From: Paracoccus sp. S1E-3 | GTDB lineage: Bacteria > Pseudomonadota > Alphaproteobacteria > Rhodobacterales > Rhodobacteraceae | Direction of reading: 5' to 3' | Length of the DNA: 64,000 nucleotides | NCBI RefSeq assembly: GCF_013868135.1 | Contig: NZ_JACEMU010000015.1 | Coordinates: 153,959 to 217,958 of the forward strand | In this document: piece after piece, positions 31,762-40,350 of the stretch | How positions within the stretch are numbered: position 1 is the stretch's first letter | Layout of the letters: each line of letters opens with the position of its first letter | Translations under genes and position numbers: made by a program | Notes under the pieces: model-generated | Told to the model about the DNA's origin: nothing | Databases searched by the model: none | Seen by the model: only the letters and a program-made list of their open reading frames with translations

Positions 31762-34265
31762 GCGGATACGATCCTGACTGCGCATTTCTTGAAATCCGTC
31801 TGCTTGGAGATCGGGTCGGTCGCGTCCAGCGTGACCTTGTTGATCAGCTTTGAGGCGTCGAACCACGGCACGAAGACCACGCCCTTGGGCATCCGGTTGC
31901 GCCCACGGGTTTCGACCCGCATCTTCACCTCGCCCCGGCGGGAGATGACGCTGACCTCGGACCCCTGATTGAAGCCGCGCTCGCGCGCATCCATGGCGTT
32001 CATGAACAGCACCGCGCCCGGAAAGGCCTTGTAAAGCTCGGGCACCCGCATGGTCATCGAGCCGGAATGCCAATGTTCCAGCACTCGGCCGGTCACCAGC
32101 CAGAAATCGTATTCGGCATCCGGGCTTTCGGCCGGCGGCTCGTAAGGCACGGCGAGGATCACCGCGCGCTTGTCGGCATTGCCATAGAACTGGACGCCGC
32201 TGCCGGCCTCGACATAGGGATCATAGCCTTCGCGGAAGCGCCAGCGGGTTTCCTTGCCGTCGACGACCGGCCACCGCAACCCGCGCACCTCGTCCGACTG
32301 ATAGGTGTCGTAAGGCGCCAGATCATGGCCGTGGCCGCGCCCGAAGCTGGCATATTCCTCGAACAGGCCTTTTTGCAGGTAGAAGCCGAAATCATTGGCC
32401 TCCTGATTGGCATAGTCCTCGCGCAGCTCGCTTACCGGGAACTGGTCGATCTGGCCGTTGGCGAACAGCACGTCGAACAGGGTCTTGCCCTTGTAGTCGG
32501 GATTGGCGTCCAGCAGATCGGCCGGCCAGACCTCGTCGGTGGTGAAGCGCTTCGAGAATTCGACCAGTTGCCACAGGTCCGAGCGCGCCTCGCCCGGCGC
32601 ATTGACCAACTGATGCCAGGTATGCGTGCGCCGCTCGGCATTGCCGTAACCGCCCTCCTTCTCGACCCACATCGCGGCGGGCAGAATGATGTCCGCCGCC
32701 AGCGCGGTGACCGTCGGATAGGCGTCGGACACGACGATCATGTTGTCGGGATTGCGATAGCCGGGATAGGTTTCGTTCTGACTGTTCGGCGCCGCCTGCA
32801 GGTTGTTGTTCACCTGAATCCAGTAGAAATTCAGCACCCCGTCCTTCAGCATCCGGTCCTGCAGCACGGCATGGAAGCCGGGCTTGGTGTTCAGAAGACC
32901 CGCCGGCAGTTTCCAGACCGCTTCGGTGCGCGCGATGTGTTCGGGATTGGTCACCACCATGTCAGCGGGCAGCCGGTGAGCGAAGGTCCCGACCTCGCGC
33001 GCGGTGCCGCAGGCCGAGGGCTGGCCGGTCAGTGAGAAGGGAGAGTTGCCGGGCTCGGAAATCTTCCCGGTCAGCAGGTGGATGTTATAGACAAGCTGGT
33101 TTGCCCAGACACCGCGGACATGCTGGTTGAAGCCCATGGTCCACAGCGACATGACCTTCTTGTCCGGGTCGGCATAAAGCTCGGCCAGTTCCTGCAGAAA
33201 GCCCGGCTCGACCCCCGACAGCTCGCTGACATAATCCAGCGTGTAATCGGCGACGAAGGCCTTGTAGGCCTCGAAATCGGACGGGTCCATCCTGCCGGCC
33301 TCGGCCGCGCCGGTGGCGGCCTGTTCCAGCGGGTGCTCGGGGCGCAGGCCATATCCGATATCGGTCTGGCCCATCTTGAAGACCGTATGCCTGGCGACGA
33401 AATCCTCGTTCACGCGGCCGGTCTGGATGATGTGATTGGCGATATAGTTCAGGATCGCCAGATCGGTGCCCGGCTTGAACACGATCGGGATGTCGGCCAG
33501 ATCCATTGAGCGATGGGTGAAGGTCGACAGCACCGCGCATTTGACGCCCGGTGTGCCTAGGCGGCGGTCGGCCAGACGCGTCCACAGGATCGGGTGCATT
33601 TCCGCCATGTTCGAGCCCCACAGAACGAAGGCATCCGCATGTTCGAAATCGTCGTAACACCCCATGGGCTCGTCGATGCCGAAGGTCCGCATGAACGCCA
33701 CCGCGGCCGAGGCCATGCAATGCCGCGCATTGGGGTCGAGGTTGTTCGACCGGAACCCCCCGCGCATCAGCTTCGAGGCCGCATAGCCTTCCATGATCGT
33801 CCACTGGCCGGAGCCGAACATGCCGACGCCTTCCGGCCCCTTGGCTTTCAGCACCTCCTTGACCTTGGCGGCCATGGTGTCGAAGGCCTCGTCCCAGGTG
33901 ACCGGCTCGAACTCGCCGTTCTTGTCATAGACGCCGCCGGTCTTGCGCATCAGGGGCGTGGTCAGCCGATCGCGGCCATACATGATCTTGGACAGGAAAT
34001 AGCCCTTGACGCAGTTCAGGCCGCGATTGACCTCGGCCTGCATATCGCCATGGGTGGCCACGACCTTGCCGTCCTTGACCCCGACCATGACCCCGCAGCC
34101 GGTGCCGCAGAAGCGGCAGGGGGCCTTGGACCATTTGATTTCAAGGGCCTCGACGCCGCCAGCCACCGGCTGGGCGGCGGCGGGCAGCGAAAGACCGGCG
34201 GCACTGGCGGCCACGGCCACGGCTTGTGCCTTCAGCAGATCGCGCCGCGTCATATCGGTTGTCAT
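31758..34265 (-). CDS. napA: Periplasmic nitrate reductase catalytic subunit NapA
   Basis: This 835-residue Mo-bis-MGD enzyme reduces nitrate to nitrite in the periplasm. The twin-arginine signal is [10 protein letters not shown], with cleavage expected after the PAAAQ region near residue 32. The [4Fe-4S] ligands are C50, C53, C57 and C85 (CRFCGTGC and NCVKG). The Mo-ligand Cys is in [13 protein letters not shown]. Further cofactor motifs include [19 protein letters not shown]. Length matches Paracoccus and Rhodobacter NapA. It overlaps napD upstream and napB downstream by 4 bases each. Unlike nasA in this window it has no C-terminal BFD domain. Confidence 0.97.
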   Translation of the reverse strand: MTTDMTRRDLLKAQAVAVAASAAGLSLPAAAQPVAGGVEALEIKWSKAPCRFCGTGCGVMVGVKDGKVVATHGDMQAEVNRGLNCVKGYFLSKIMYGRDRLTTPLMRKTGGVYDKNGEFEPVTWDEAFDTMAAKVKEVLKAKGPEGVGMFGSGQWTIMEGYAASKLMRGGFRSNNLDPNARHCMASAAVAFMRTFGIDEPMGCYDDFEHADAFVLWGSNMAEMHPILWTRLADRRLGTPGVKCAVLSTFTHRSMDLADIPIVFKPGTDLAILNYIANHIIQTGRVNEDFVARHTVFKMGQTDIGYGLRPEHPLEQAATGAAEAGRMDPSDFEAYKAFVADYTLDYVSELSGVEPGFLQELAELYADPDKKVMSLWTMGFNQHVRGVWANQLVYNIHLLTGKISEPGNSPFSLTGQPSACGTAREVGTFAHRLPADMVVTNPEHIARTEAVWKLPAGLLNTKPGFHAVLQDRMLKDGVLNFYWIQVNNNLQAAPNSQNETYPGYRNPDNMIVVSDAYPTVTALAADIILPAAMWVEKEGGYGNAERRTHTWHQLVNAPGEARSDLWQLVEFSKRFTTDEVWPADLLDANPDYKGKTLFDVLFANGQIDQFPVSELREDYANQEANDFGFYLQKGLFEEYASFGRGHGHDLAPYDTYQSDEVRGLRWPVVDGKETRWRFREGYDPYVEAGSGVQFYGNADKRAVILAVPYEPPAESPDAEYDFWLVTGRVLEHWHSGSMTMRVPELYKAFPGAVLFMNAMDARERGFNQGSEVSVISRRGEVKMRVETRGRNRMPKGVVFVPWFDASKLINKVTLDATDPISKQTDFKKCAVRIVSA

Positions 34266-34549
34266 TCTTGAGGCTCCTCTGCTTCGGAATGTTCGAAGAC
34301 CATGTTCGCGGCGATCACGCCCGGTATGGCGGAAATGGTGGTCAGCCGGTCGCCCAGCTCGCCCGTGCTGTAGCCTTCGATGGTCACCACGATGCGCGTG
34401 CCCTCGACGGCATGAACCTCGACACCGGCAAGACCGGGCAGCGCGGCCATGATCTCGGTCTCGCGACCGGGCAGCACCGCCACGACTGCGCTGGAGAGAT
34501 GATAGCGGCGCCCCTTGCGGGGCTGGTCGGGCGATGGGATGTCACGCAT
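34262..34549 (-). CDS. napD: NapA signal-peptide-binding chaperone NapD
   Basis: This 95-residue cytoplasmic ferredoxin-fold protein binds the NapA twin-arginine signal and delays export until the cofactor is inserted. The family pattern is visible in [15 protein letters not shown], followed by [18 protein letters not shown] and a conserved Pro/Gly turn [13 protein letters not shown]. The start at 34549 gives a normal NapD length. The frame is open further upstream but that part is antisense-like basic sequence within napF. It overlaps napF by 8 bases and napA by 4 bases. Confidence 0.92.
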   Translation of the reverse strand: MRDIPSPDQPRKGRRYHLSSAVVAVLPGRETEIMAALPGLAGVEVHAVEGTRIVVTIEGYSTGELGDRLTTISAIPGVIAANMVFEHSEAEEPQE

Positions 34550-35039
34550 GGGCGGGTTCCTTCTGGCGCATGGCAATGGCTTCCGCCGGGCAGGGCGCGA
34601 TGCAGGCACCGCAGCCGGTGCAGGCGGCGGCTGACAGATCGGGCAGGAAGGGGCCGCCCATGCGCGGGATGAAGCGGATGGCGTCTTCGGGGCAGGCGTC
34701 ACGGCAGCTCATGCAGGTGGTGCCGCGCCGGGCCAGGCACCCGTCCGAGATGGCGGCGCGATGGCCCATGGCGGCGGGCAGCGTGAAGACCGCTTCGGCG
34801 CAGGCGCCCGCGCAGGCATCGCAGAAGGTGCATTCGCCGCGCGCGAAGTCGATTGCGACCCGGTCCTCGGCGATCAGCAGGATCTGCTGCGGGCAGGCGG
34901 TGACGCAATCGCCGCAACCGGTGCAGGCCGCCAGCGAGGTCGTGGTGATACCGGGCGGCAGCGGGCGGAAGGCAGGCGCGGGCCGCGCGGTCAGAAAGCC
35001 GCGACGGCTGACCCCTGTGACCATGCTCTGGCTGGCCAT
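34542..35039 (-). CDS. napF: Ferredoxin-type protein NapF
   Basis: This 165-residue cytoplasmic iron-sulfur protein helps mature NapA. Four Cys clusters are visible: CTGCGDCVTACP, CTFCDACAGACAE, CMSCRDACPE and CTGCGACIAPCP. The second and third depart slightly from the canonical spacing, as is common in NapF. A short SRRGFLTARP near the N-terminus resembles a twin-arginine motif but lacks a hydrophobic stretch, a known feature of NapF proteins. It follows napE after one base and overlaps napD. Confidence 0.92.
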   Translation of the reverse strand: MASQSMVTGVSRRGFLTARPAPAFRPLPPGITTTSLAACTGCGDCVTACPQQILLIAEDRVAIDFARGECTFCDACAGACAEAVFTLPAAMGHRAAISDGCLARRGTTCMSCRDACPEDAIRFIPRMGGPFLPDLSAAACTGCGACIAPCPAEAIAMRQKEPAHA

Positions 35040-35040
35040 C

Positions 35041-35223
35041 TCAATGCCCCATCGGTCCGGGCGGCCCTGCGAAGATCTGGTACATCCAGATCAGAAACCC
35101 ATAGCTGCCGACGATTCCCACAGCCACGATGGGCCAGATTCCGAAGGCGAGGATGAAGAAGGTCAACAGCTCGCGCCGCCGCGAAGGGGCAGGGGCGGGT
35201 TGGGTATCTGGCCTGTCGGTCAT
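35041..35223 (-). CDS. napE: Small membrane protein NapE
   Basis: This 60-residue protein has a Pro-rich cytoplasmic start, a basic SRRRE, and one transmembrane helix (about residues 20-45; TFFILAFGIWPIVAVGIVG), the NapE pattern. Its role in the nap system is unknown. The start at 35223 was preferred over an in-frame ATG at 35259 because GGAAG lies upstream of the former and no ribosome binding site precedes the latter. It is the first gene of napEFDABC. Confidence 0.88.
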   Translation of the reverse strand: MTDRPDTQPAPAPSRRRELLTFFILAFGIWPIVAVGIVGSYGFLIWMYQIFAGPPGPMGH

Positions 35224-35355
35224 GGCAATAACTTCCGTGGCTGGATCAAATTCAGTCATGCATAAAGTCTGATTAAGGCCGTATATTTCATGTCCGGCCG
35301 CCGAATCGCGCCCGGGTTTCTGTGGTTTAATATGCGCGTGTGAAACGCCTTTGCC

Positions 35356-35369
35356 TTGATCTCGGTCAA
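35356..35369. promoter_or_regulatory. Candidate FNR/NnrR-type box in the napE-cupin intergenic region
   Basis: TTGAT-CTCG-GTCAA matches the Crp/Fnr-family consensus TTGAT-N4-ATCAA at 9 of 10 positions. It lies about 135 bases before napE and about 150 before the divergent cupin gene, so it could serve either. No clear -10/-35 pair was assigned. The rest of 35224-35515 shows no gene. Confidence 0.5.
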
Positions 35370-35515
35370 TGTCGCGCCGGCCAGGGAACGGTCGTCGTGG
35401 GATGTGCGTGCCGAGAGCCCTATCGAAGTCAGGCAGGTATCGGCATGATGAAGATGCACCATATTCCGTGGCGTCCGCCTTTCGATCGGGCCAGCAAATG
35501 GAAGGAAATCATCCC

Positions 35516-35914
35516 ATGAAAATCACCCGCAATGCCGACAGCGTCTCGACCACGGGACCAGCGGACTGGTTCACCGGCCGCGTCCGTATCGACGCCCCCT
35601 TCGCGACCGAGGCGCCGGCACGCGTCAGCGGTGCCACCGTCACCTTCGAGCCGGGGGCGCGCACAGCCTGGCATACCCATCCGCTGGGCCAGACCGTCAT
35701 CGTGACCTCGGGTCTTGGCCGCGCCCAGCAGGATGGCGGCCCGGTCGAGGAGATCCGCCCCGGCGACATCGTCTGGTTTCCCCCCGGCGCGCGGCACTGG
35801 CACGGCGCCGCGCCCGACCACGCCATGACCCATATCGCCATCGCCGAGGCGGACGAATCCGGGAAGGTCGTCGACTGGCTGGAACAGGTGAGCGACGCCG
35901 ACTATCGCGGCTGA
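35516..35914 (+). CDS. Manganese-type cupin, (R)-hydroxynitrile lyase-like
   Basis: This 132-residue single-domain cupin is strongly reminiscent of the Granulicella tundricola hydroxynitrile lyase (GtHNL), from memory of that protein. GPADWFTG at the N-terminus and [17 protein letters not shown] are near identical. The metal ligands fall at the same numbers, H53, H55, Q59 and H94, and H106 is also conserved. Such cupins bind Mn or Fe and can split cyanohydrins in vitro, but the natural function is unsettled; a quercetinase-like or other oxidase role is possible. The start at 35516 has GGAAGGAAA upstream. An alpha/beta hydrolase frame opens 5 bases after its stop, so the two may form an operon. 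Confidence 0.85.
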   Translation: MKITRNADSVSTTGPADWFTGRVRIDAPFATEAPARVSGATVTFEPGARTAWHTHPLGQTVIVTSGLGRAQQDGGPVEEIRPGDIVWFPPGARHWHGAAPDHAMTHIAIAEADESGKVVDWLEQVSDADYRG

Positions 35915-35918
35915 TCCG

Positions 35919-36830
35919 ATGTCGAAGGAGAAACGGCATCGCCGGGGCCGTTCCGCAGGTTTCGGTAGACATCCGTCTCGGCCAGATCGGGATTCCGCGA
36001 CCCGTCGCTCTGCCGCCACGGCGCTTGACACCGCCTCAGAACGTGAAAGCGTTGCATGTGGGCCGTCGTGGCGCGGGCAGGGGGTATCATTGCGACAGAT
36101 CTGGACGGACAGCGCCACGCGCTTCGACATTCCAACCAGCTTCGGCGCCATCCCGGTGGTGGTGGCCGCGGGGCGCGCCCGGCCGCGCGGCACCGTGCTG
36201 CTGGTCCATGGCCGCAACGGCGCCCCCACCCAGCCCCAAATCGCCGAAATCGCCGAGGCCTATCGGGCCCGCGATTGGCGCGTGGCCGCGCCCGAGCTGC
36301 CCAATTCCATCGCCCTGCCGGCCTCGGGGCCCCCCGAGGAGGTGACCTTCGCCCGCCACACTCAGGCCACGGCCGAGGTCTGGGCGTGGATGATCCGGCA
36401 ATGGCCCGACACGCCGCTGGCGCTCGCCGGGCACAGCATCGGCGCCTTTGCCGTCGCCCAACTGGCCGGCGAAGCGCCCGAGGCGCATCACCTGCTCGCG
36501 GTTTCGCCGCCGATCTCGGGCATGGTGCTGCTGTCGGCGCGGCAGGCCATGGGCCGCGCCGCGATCGAGGCGGTCGCGCGCGAGGCCCCTCTGTTCTATG
36601 CCGAGATGCCGCTGGCCGACGCCGCCCCCTCGCTGGCGCGCAGCACCGCGCCGCTGGCGGTCGTCACTGGGGCGGAAGACGGGTTGGTGCGCCTGCATGA
36701 TGCCCGGACCTATTTCAACACCGCCCCCAATGGCCGCTTCTTCGGCGCGCTGCCGGATGAACATCACTGTCCGGCGGGGGCCGCCTGCGCCCAGATGCTG
36801 GCCGCGGCGCTGACGGCGATCGGCGCCTGA
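35919..36830 (+). CDS. Alpha/beta hydrolase, start uncertain
   Basis: The hydrolase fold is clear from about residue 75: VLLVHGRNGAP (oxyanion region), LALAGHSIGAFAV (nucleophile Ser in GHSIG), AVVTGAEDGLV (acid Asp or Glu region) and a late His in LPDEHHCP. Substrate is unknown. The first ~57 residues are Arg-rich and unlike any hydrolase start, so translation may begin later, for example at a TTG near 36090 preceded by CAGGGGG. The 3' end overlaps the convergent GH144-like gene by 67 bases. It may be co-transcribed with the cupin gene. Confidence 0.72.
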   Translation: MSKEKRHRRGRSAGFGRHPSRPDRDSATRRSAATALDTASERESVACGPSWRGQGVSLRQIWTDSATRFDIPTSFGAIPVVVAAGRARPRGTVLLVHGRNGAPTQPQIAEIAEAYRARDWRVAAPELPNSIALPASGPPEEVTFARHTQATAEVWAWMIRQWPDTPLALAGHSIGAFAVAQLAGEAPEAHHLLAVSPPISGMVLLSARQAMGRAAIEAVAREAPLFYAEMPLADAAPSLARSTAPLAVVTGAEDGLVRLHDARTYFNTAPNGRFFGALPDEHHCPAGAACAQMLAAALTAIGA

Positions 36831-38095
36831 TCCGCATCCTCGGGGCCCGGCCGGTGCAGCCAGGGCGCGCTGAATCCCAGCGCCCGCAAGCCGCGCTGCA
36901 CCTCGGGCCGCCCCGAAACCAGCTGCCACAGCAGCCCCGAACGGTGGTTTTCCAGGCCGATGACGATGGGCGCCTGATCGATGGCCAGCCGGCCTTCCGC
37001 AACCCAGTCATGCGACAGGCTGAAGGCGTCGACGAAGCCTGCGTCGCCCCAGATGCGGCTGCCCAGATCGTCATGCAGGTGGCGCAGCACCGGCATCGCC
37101 TCTGCCGGGGCGAAGGGAAACGACGACAGCGCCGCTGTGGGAGTGATGACTCCGGTATCCTCGGTGGGCGAATGGGCCACGTAGTCGGCCGGGTCGTCGC
37201 TGGCGGAGAGGCCCCAGCAATCGCGGCCATAGCCCGCCCAGCCCTGCGGGTTGACCAGACAGTGATACCGATTGATCAGGGCATGGTTGCGGGCCTGCAT
37301 CCCGTAATCGGCATAGGCATCGCGCAGCCCGCGCGGATCGATGCCGAGGAAGGGATATTGCGACAGAAACAGCGGACCGCCCCAGTCGGGACCCAGCGGC
37401 AGCACCACCCCGCCATAGGTCCGGCCATTGCGAAAGGCCGGCGCCCGCGCCCAGCTGTCGTGATAGGAGGCCGCGGGGATCGGGTGGCTGCGCGATCCGG
37501 CACCCAGAATGAAGACCGGAAGTGCCTCGTTCCAGCCCCGGACGGGCAGGGCATTCTCGGCCCAGGGACGGTCGGGATGGTGGTGCCACATGATTGCGCC
37601 ATCCGCGCGCAGATGGGCGGTCCAATTTACCGCGTCGAACAGGGCCTGAATCCGCTCGCCCAGTTCGGGTTCCTCGCGGAAATAAGCGGCCGCAGCCAGA
37701 AGACCCAGCATCAGAAAGGCGGTCTCGACCACATCGCCGCCGTCATCGCCGCGGGCAAAAGGCAGGACGCGTCCGGTGGTCCCGTGCAGGAAATGCGGAA
37801 AGACGCCATCGAAGCTGTCGGCGTGCTCGAGAAAGCTGGTGAGGCGGGCAACCCGGTCGAAAATTTCCTGACGGGGACGCCAGCCGCGTTCGACCGCGAC
37901 GATCTGCGCCAGCAGGCCGAAGCCGGTCCCGCCGGTGCAAACCGTCTCGTTGATGTCATAGCCATGACGGCCGCCGCTGCGCTCGCGCGCCATGCCGCTG
38001 ACCGAGTGGCTCCAGTCCAGGAAATACAGGACCGTCGCCTGCGACACGCGGTCGCGCAGGGCGGCATCGTCGAGGCCCCGGATCAATCCATCCAT
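36764..38095 (-). CDS. Glycoamylase-domain glycoside hydrolase, GH144-like
   Basis: This 443-residue protein has the glycoamylase domain (PF10091 type), an alpha6/alpha6 barrel found in GH144 endo-beta-1,2-glucanases. Characteristic pieces are QATVLYFLDWSHSVSGMARERSGG at the start, TGGTGFGLLAQIVAVERGW, GPLFLSQYPFLGIDPRG, CWGLSASDDPADY and SFPFAPAEAM. No signal peptide is present, so it acts in the cytoplasm on imported glucan. The start at 38095 overlaps the GH3 stop by 13 bases, indicating coupling; AGGACGG lies upstream. Substrate is inferred only from family and from the GH3 partner. Confidence 0.82.
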   Translation of the reverse strand: MDGLIRGLDDAALRDRVSQATVLYFLDWSHSVSGMARERSGGRHGYDINETVCTGGTGFGLLAQIVAVERGWRPRQEIFDRVARLTSFLEHADSFDGVFPHFLHGTTGRVLPFARGDDGGDVVETAFLMLGLLAAAAYFREEPELGERIQALFDAVNWTAHLRADGAIMWHHHPDRPWAENALPVRGWNEALPVFILGAGSRSHPIPAASYHDSWARAPAFRNGRTYGGVVLPLGPDWGGPLFLSQYPFLGIDPRGLRDAYADYGMQARNHALINRYHCLVNPQGWAGYGRDCWGLSASDDPADYVAHSPTEDTGVITPTAALSSFPFAPAEAMPVLRHLHDDLGSRIWGDAGFVDAFSLSHDWVAEGRLAIDQAPIVIGLENHRSGLLWQLVSGRPEVQRGLRALGFSAPWLHRPGPEDADQAPIAVSAAASIWAQAAPAGQ

Positions 38096-40338
38096 GTCAG
38101 TTCCGTCCTTTGGGTGTCGCGGCTGTTCGCGCCGATATGCAGGTGGATCTCTCCGGGATCGCGCACCCATTCGGCGTCCTGCAGCGACGGGGCGAGCGGG
38201 TAGCTGAACTGGTCGGCGGTCACGCGGAACCGCAGCACGCGGCTTTCGCCGGGGCCGAGCGGCACCTGCCGGAAGTCGATCAGCCACCGGCGCGGCCGGG
38301 TGATCCGCGCGACCGGGTCGCTGGCGTAAAGCTGGACGGTTTCGATCGCCGCCCGCGCCGAAGTGTTGGTGATCTCGATCTGCAGGGTCACGGTCTGACC
38401 GGCGCGTGCGCGGCTGCGTGACAGGCGCGGCGGCCCATAAAGCACATCCCCGAAATTCAGCCCGAAGCCGAAGGGAAAGCGTGGCGCATCGTCGGGCAGG
38501 TCCAGCCAGCCGGTGCGGAACTTGGCAAAACGGCCGGGGGAGGGGCGGCCCGTCGGCTCGGCCGCATAGGTCGACGGCACCTCGCCCGGATGGGCGGGCA
38601 GGGTGACCGCCAGCCGGCCCGAGGGGATCGCCGCGCCGAACAGCAGATCGGCCACGCCTTCCGGCCCCGCCACCCCGCCATGCCAGGCGTAAAGCAGCGC
38701 ATCGGCCTGTTCGGCCACCGCCCCCAGTGCCAGCGGACGCCCGGCAAAGACCACCACCACCAGCGGCTTGCCGGTCTGCGCCAGCGCCGCAACCAGTCGC
38801 TGCTGCGGCGCCGGCAGATCGGGCGACAGACGCGAGGAGGATTCGCCCGCATGTTCCTTGGCCTCGCCCACGGCGGCGACGATCACCTCCGCTGCGGCGG
38901 CGGCCGCCAGCGCCTCTGCGAGGATCTCGGCCTCGGGGCGGGGGTCCTGCTGCACGGTGACGCCATGCACGTTCAGACGTTCGACCAGCCAGGATTCGTC
39001 GACGATATTCGCCCCCCAGGCAAGGGCGGGCAGGCGGCCGGTCAGCGCGGCCACGGCCTCGTGCAGGGGCGTCACGTCATCGGCCCGGCCCGAGACCGCC
39101 CAGGTCCCCAGCATATTGGCCCGGTCCGCTGCGAAAGGCCCGATCAGCGCCACCCGCGCCTTGGGCGACAAGGGCAGCAGCCCGTCATTCTTCAGCAGCA
39201 CCGCCGCACGGGCGGCGGCCTTGCGCGCCAGCGCACGGCCCTTGGCCCGCGCGGGCGGGCGGGCGGCCCGCTCCATTCTCCGAAACGGATCCTCCAGCAG
39301 CCCCAGCTTTTGCTTGAAGCGCAGCACCCGGCGGCAGGCGCGGTCGATCAGTGCGGTGATCTCGACCGCCGAGAGCGCGATCCCGGCATCGGGCGCGGCC
39401 ACACCCGTCTCGGCAAGACCGGGCAATTCGCGCAGATAATCCTCGCCCACCATGTCCATGTCGACGCCGGCATGCAGCGCACGGGCCACCGCCACCGGGG
39501 CCCGCCCAAGACCGTGCGCGGTCAGTTCCGCCACCCCGGTATAATCCGAGACGACCAGCCCGTCGAAGCCGGTCCCGGCGCGCAGCCAGCCCTCGATCAG
39601 CGGGGCGTTGGCGTGCATGGGCAGTTTGTTGACGGCATTGAACGCCACCATGACGCTGGCCGCGCCGGCGGCGACCCCGGCGGCGAAGGGGGGCAGGTAG
39701 ATGGTCAGCAGATCTTCCCACGCCAGCGATGCGTTGTCATAGTCGCGGCCGCTGTCGGGCGCGCCGTAAGCCACGAAATGCTTCAGGCAGGCGGCGACGC
39801 GGCCCTTGCCGCCGGGGTCGTTGCCCTGAAAGCCGCGCACCGCCGCAGTCGCGATGCGCGCGGCCAGCAGCGGGTCCTCGCCCGGACCTTCAGCGACGCG
39901 GCCCCAGCGGGCGTCGCGGCTGATGTCGATCATCGGCGCATAGACCTGATGCAGCCCCTCGGCCGCGGCCTCGGCCGCCGCGAAGGCGGACGTGGCCGCG
40001 ATCAGATCCATGTCCCAGCTGCAGGCGAGGCCAATGTTCAGCGGAAACACGGTGCGGTGTCCGTGGATCACGTCCTCGGCGAAGAACAGCGGGATGCCCA
40101 GCCGCGAACCCGCCAGCGCGCGCTCTTGCATCGCGCGGGCGGTGGCCAGCGACTTGGTTCCGAAGATCGCGCCGACCTGGCCGTCAGCCAGCCGCTCGGC
40201 CAGCGAGGTGGGTTGCCGCGCCCCGGTCAGCAGTCCTTCGCCCGCCGCCATCAGGTTCAGCTGGCCGATCTTTTCGGTCAGCGTCATCAGCCCCATCAGG
40301 GTGTCGACCTTATCGCTATCTTTCGATGACAGGTCCAT
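38083..40338 (-). CDS. Beta-glucosidase, GH3 family, cytoplasmic
   Basis: This 751-residue GH3 enzyme has the usual three domains: a TIM barrel from MTLTEKIGQLNLM, an alpha/beta sandwich (ARVALIGPFAADRANMLGTW), and a C-terminal fibronectin III-like domain (VTLQIEITNTSARAAIETVQLY). The nucleophile Asp is in LVVSDYTGVAEL. BglX-type enzymes usually carry a signal peptide; here the protein starts directly before the barrel, so it should be cytoplasmic. It lies 12 bases after the ABC gene and overlaps the GH144-like gene by 13 bases. It would release glucose from beta-linked oligosaccharides produced by its neighbour. Confidence 0.9.
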   Translation of the reverse strand: MDLSSKDSDKVDTLMGLMTLTEKIGQLNLMAAGEGLLTGARQPTSLAERLADGQVGAIFGTKSLATARAMQERALAGSRLGIPLFFAEDVIHGHRTVFPLNIGLACSWDMDLIAATSAFAAAEAAAEGLHQVYAPMIDISRDARWGRVAEGPGEDPLLAARIATAAVRGFQGNDPGGKGRVAACLKHFVAYGAPDSGRDYDNASLAWEDLLTIYLPPFAAGVAAGAASVMVAFNAVNKLPMHANAPLIEGWLRAGTGFDGLVVSDYTGVAELTAHGLGRAPVAVARALHAGVDMDMVGEDYLRELPGLAETGVAAPDAGIALSAVEITALIDRACRRVLRFKQKLGLLEDPFRRMERAARPPARAKGRALARKAAARAAVLLKNDGLLPLSPKARVALIGPFAADRANMLGTWAVSGRADDVTPLHEAVAALTGRLPALAWGANIVDESWLVERLNVHGVTVQQDPRPEAEILAEALAAAAAAEVIVAAVGEAKEHAGESSSRLSPDLPAPQQRLVAALAQTGKPLVVVVFAGRPLALGAVAEQADALLYAWHGGVAGPEGVADLLFGAAIPSGRLAVTLPAHPGEVPSTYAAEPTGRPSPGRFAKFRTGWLDLPDDAPRFPFGFGLNFGDVLYGPPRLSRSRARAGQTVTLQIEITNTSARAAIETVQLYASDPVARITRPRRWLIDFRQVPLGPGESRVLRFRVTADQFSYPLAPSLQDAEWVRDPGEIHLHIGANSRDTQRTELTWMD

Positions 40339-40350
40339 CTCTGCGGGCGA

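Noticed and set aside
35224..35259. ATG at 35259 as the start of napE
   Set aside because: No ribosome binding site precedes it, whereas GGAAG precedes the ATG at 35223 and the shorter protein has the usual NapE length.
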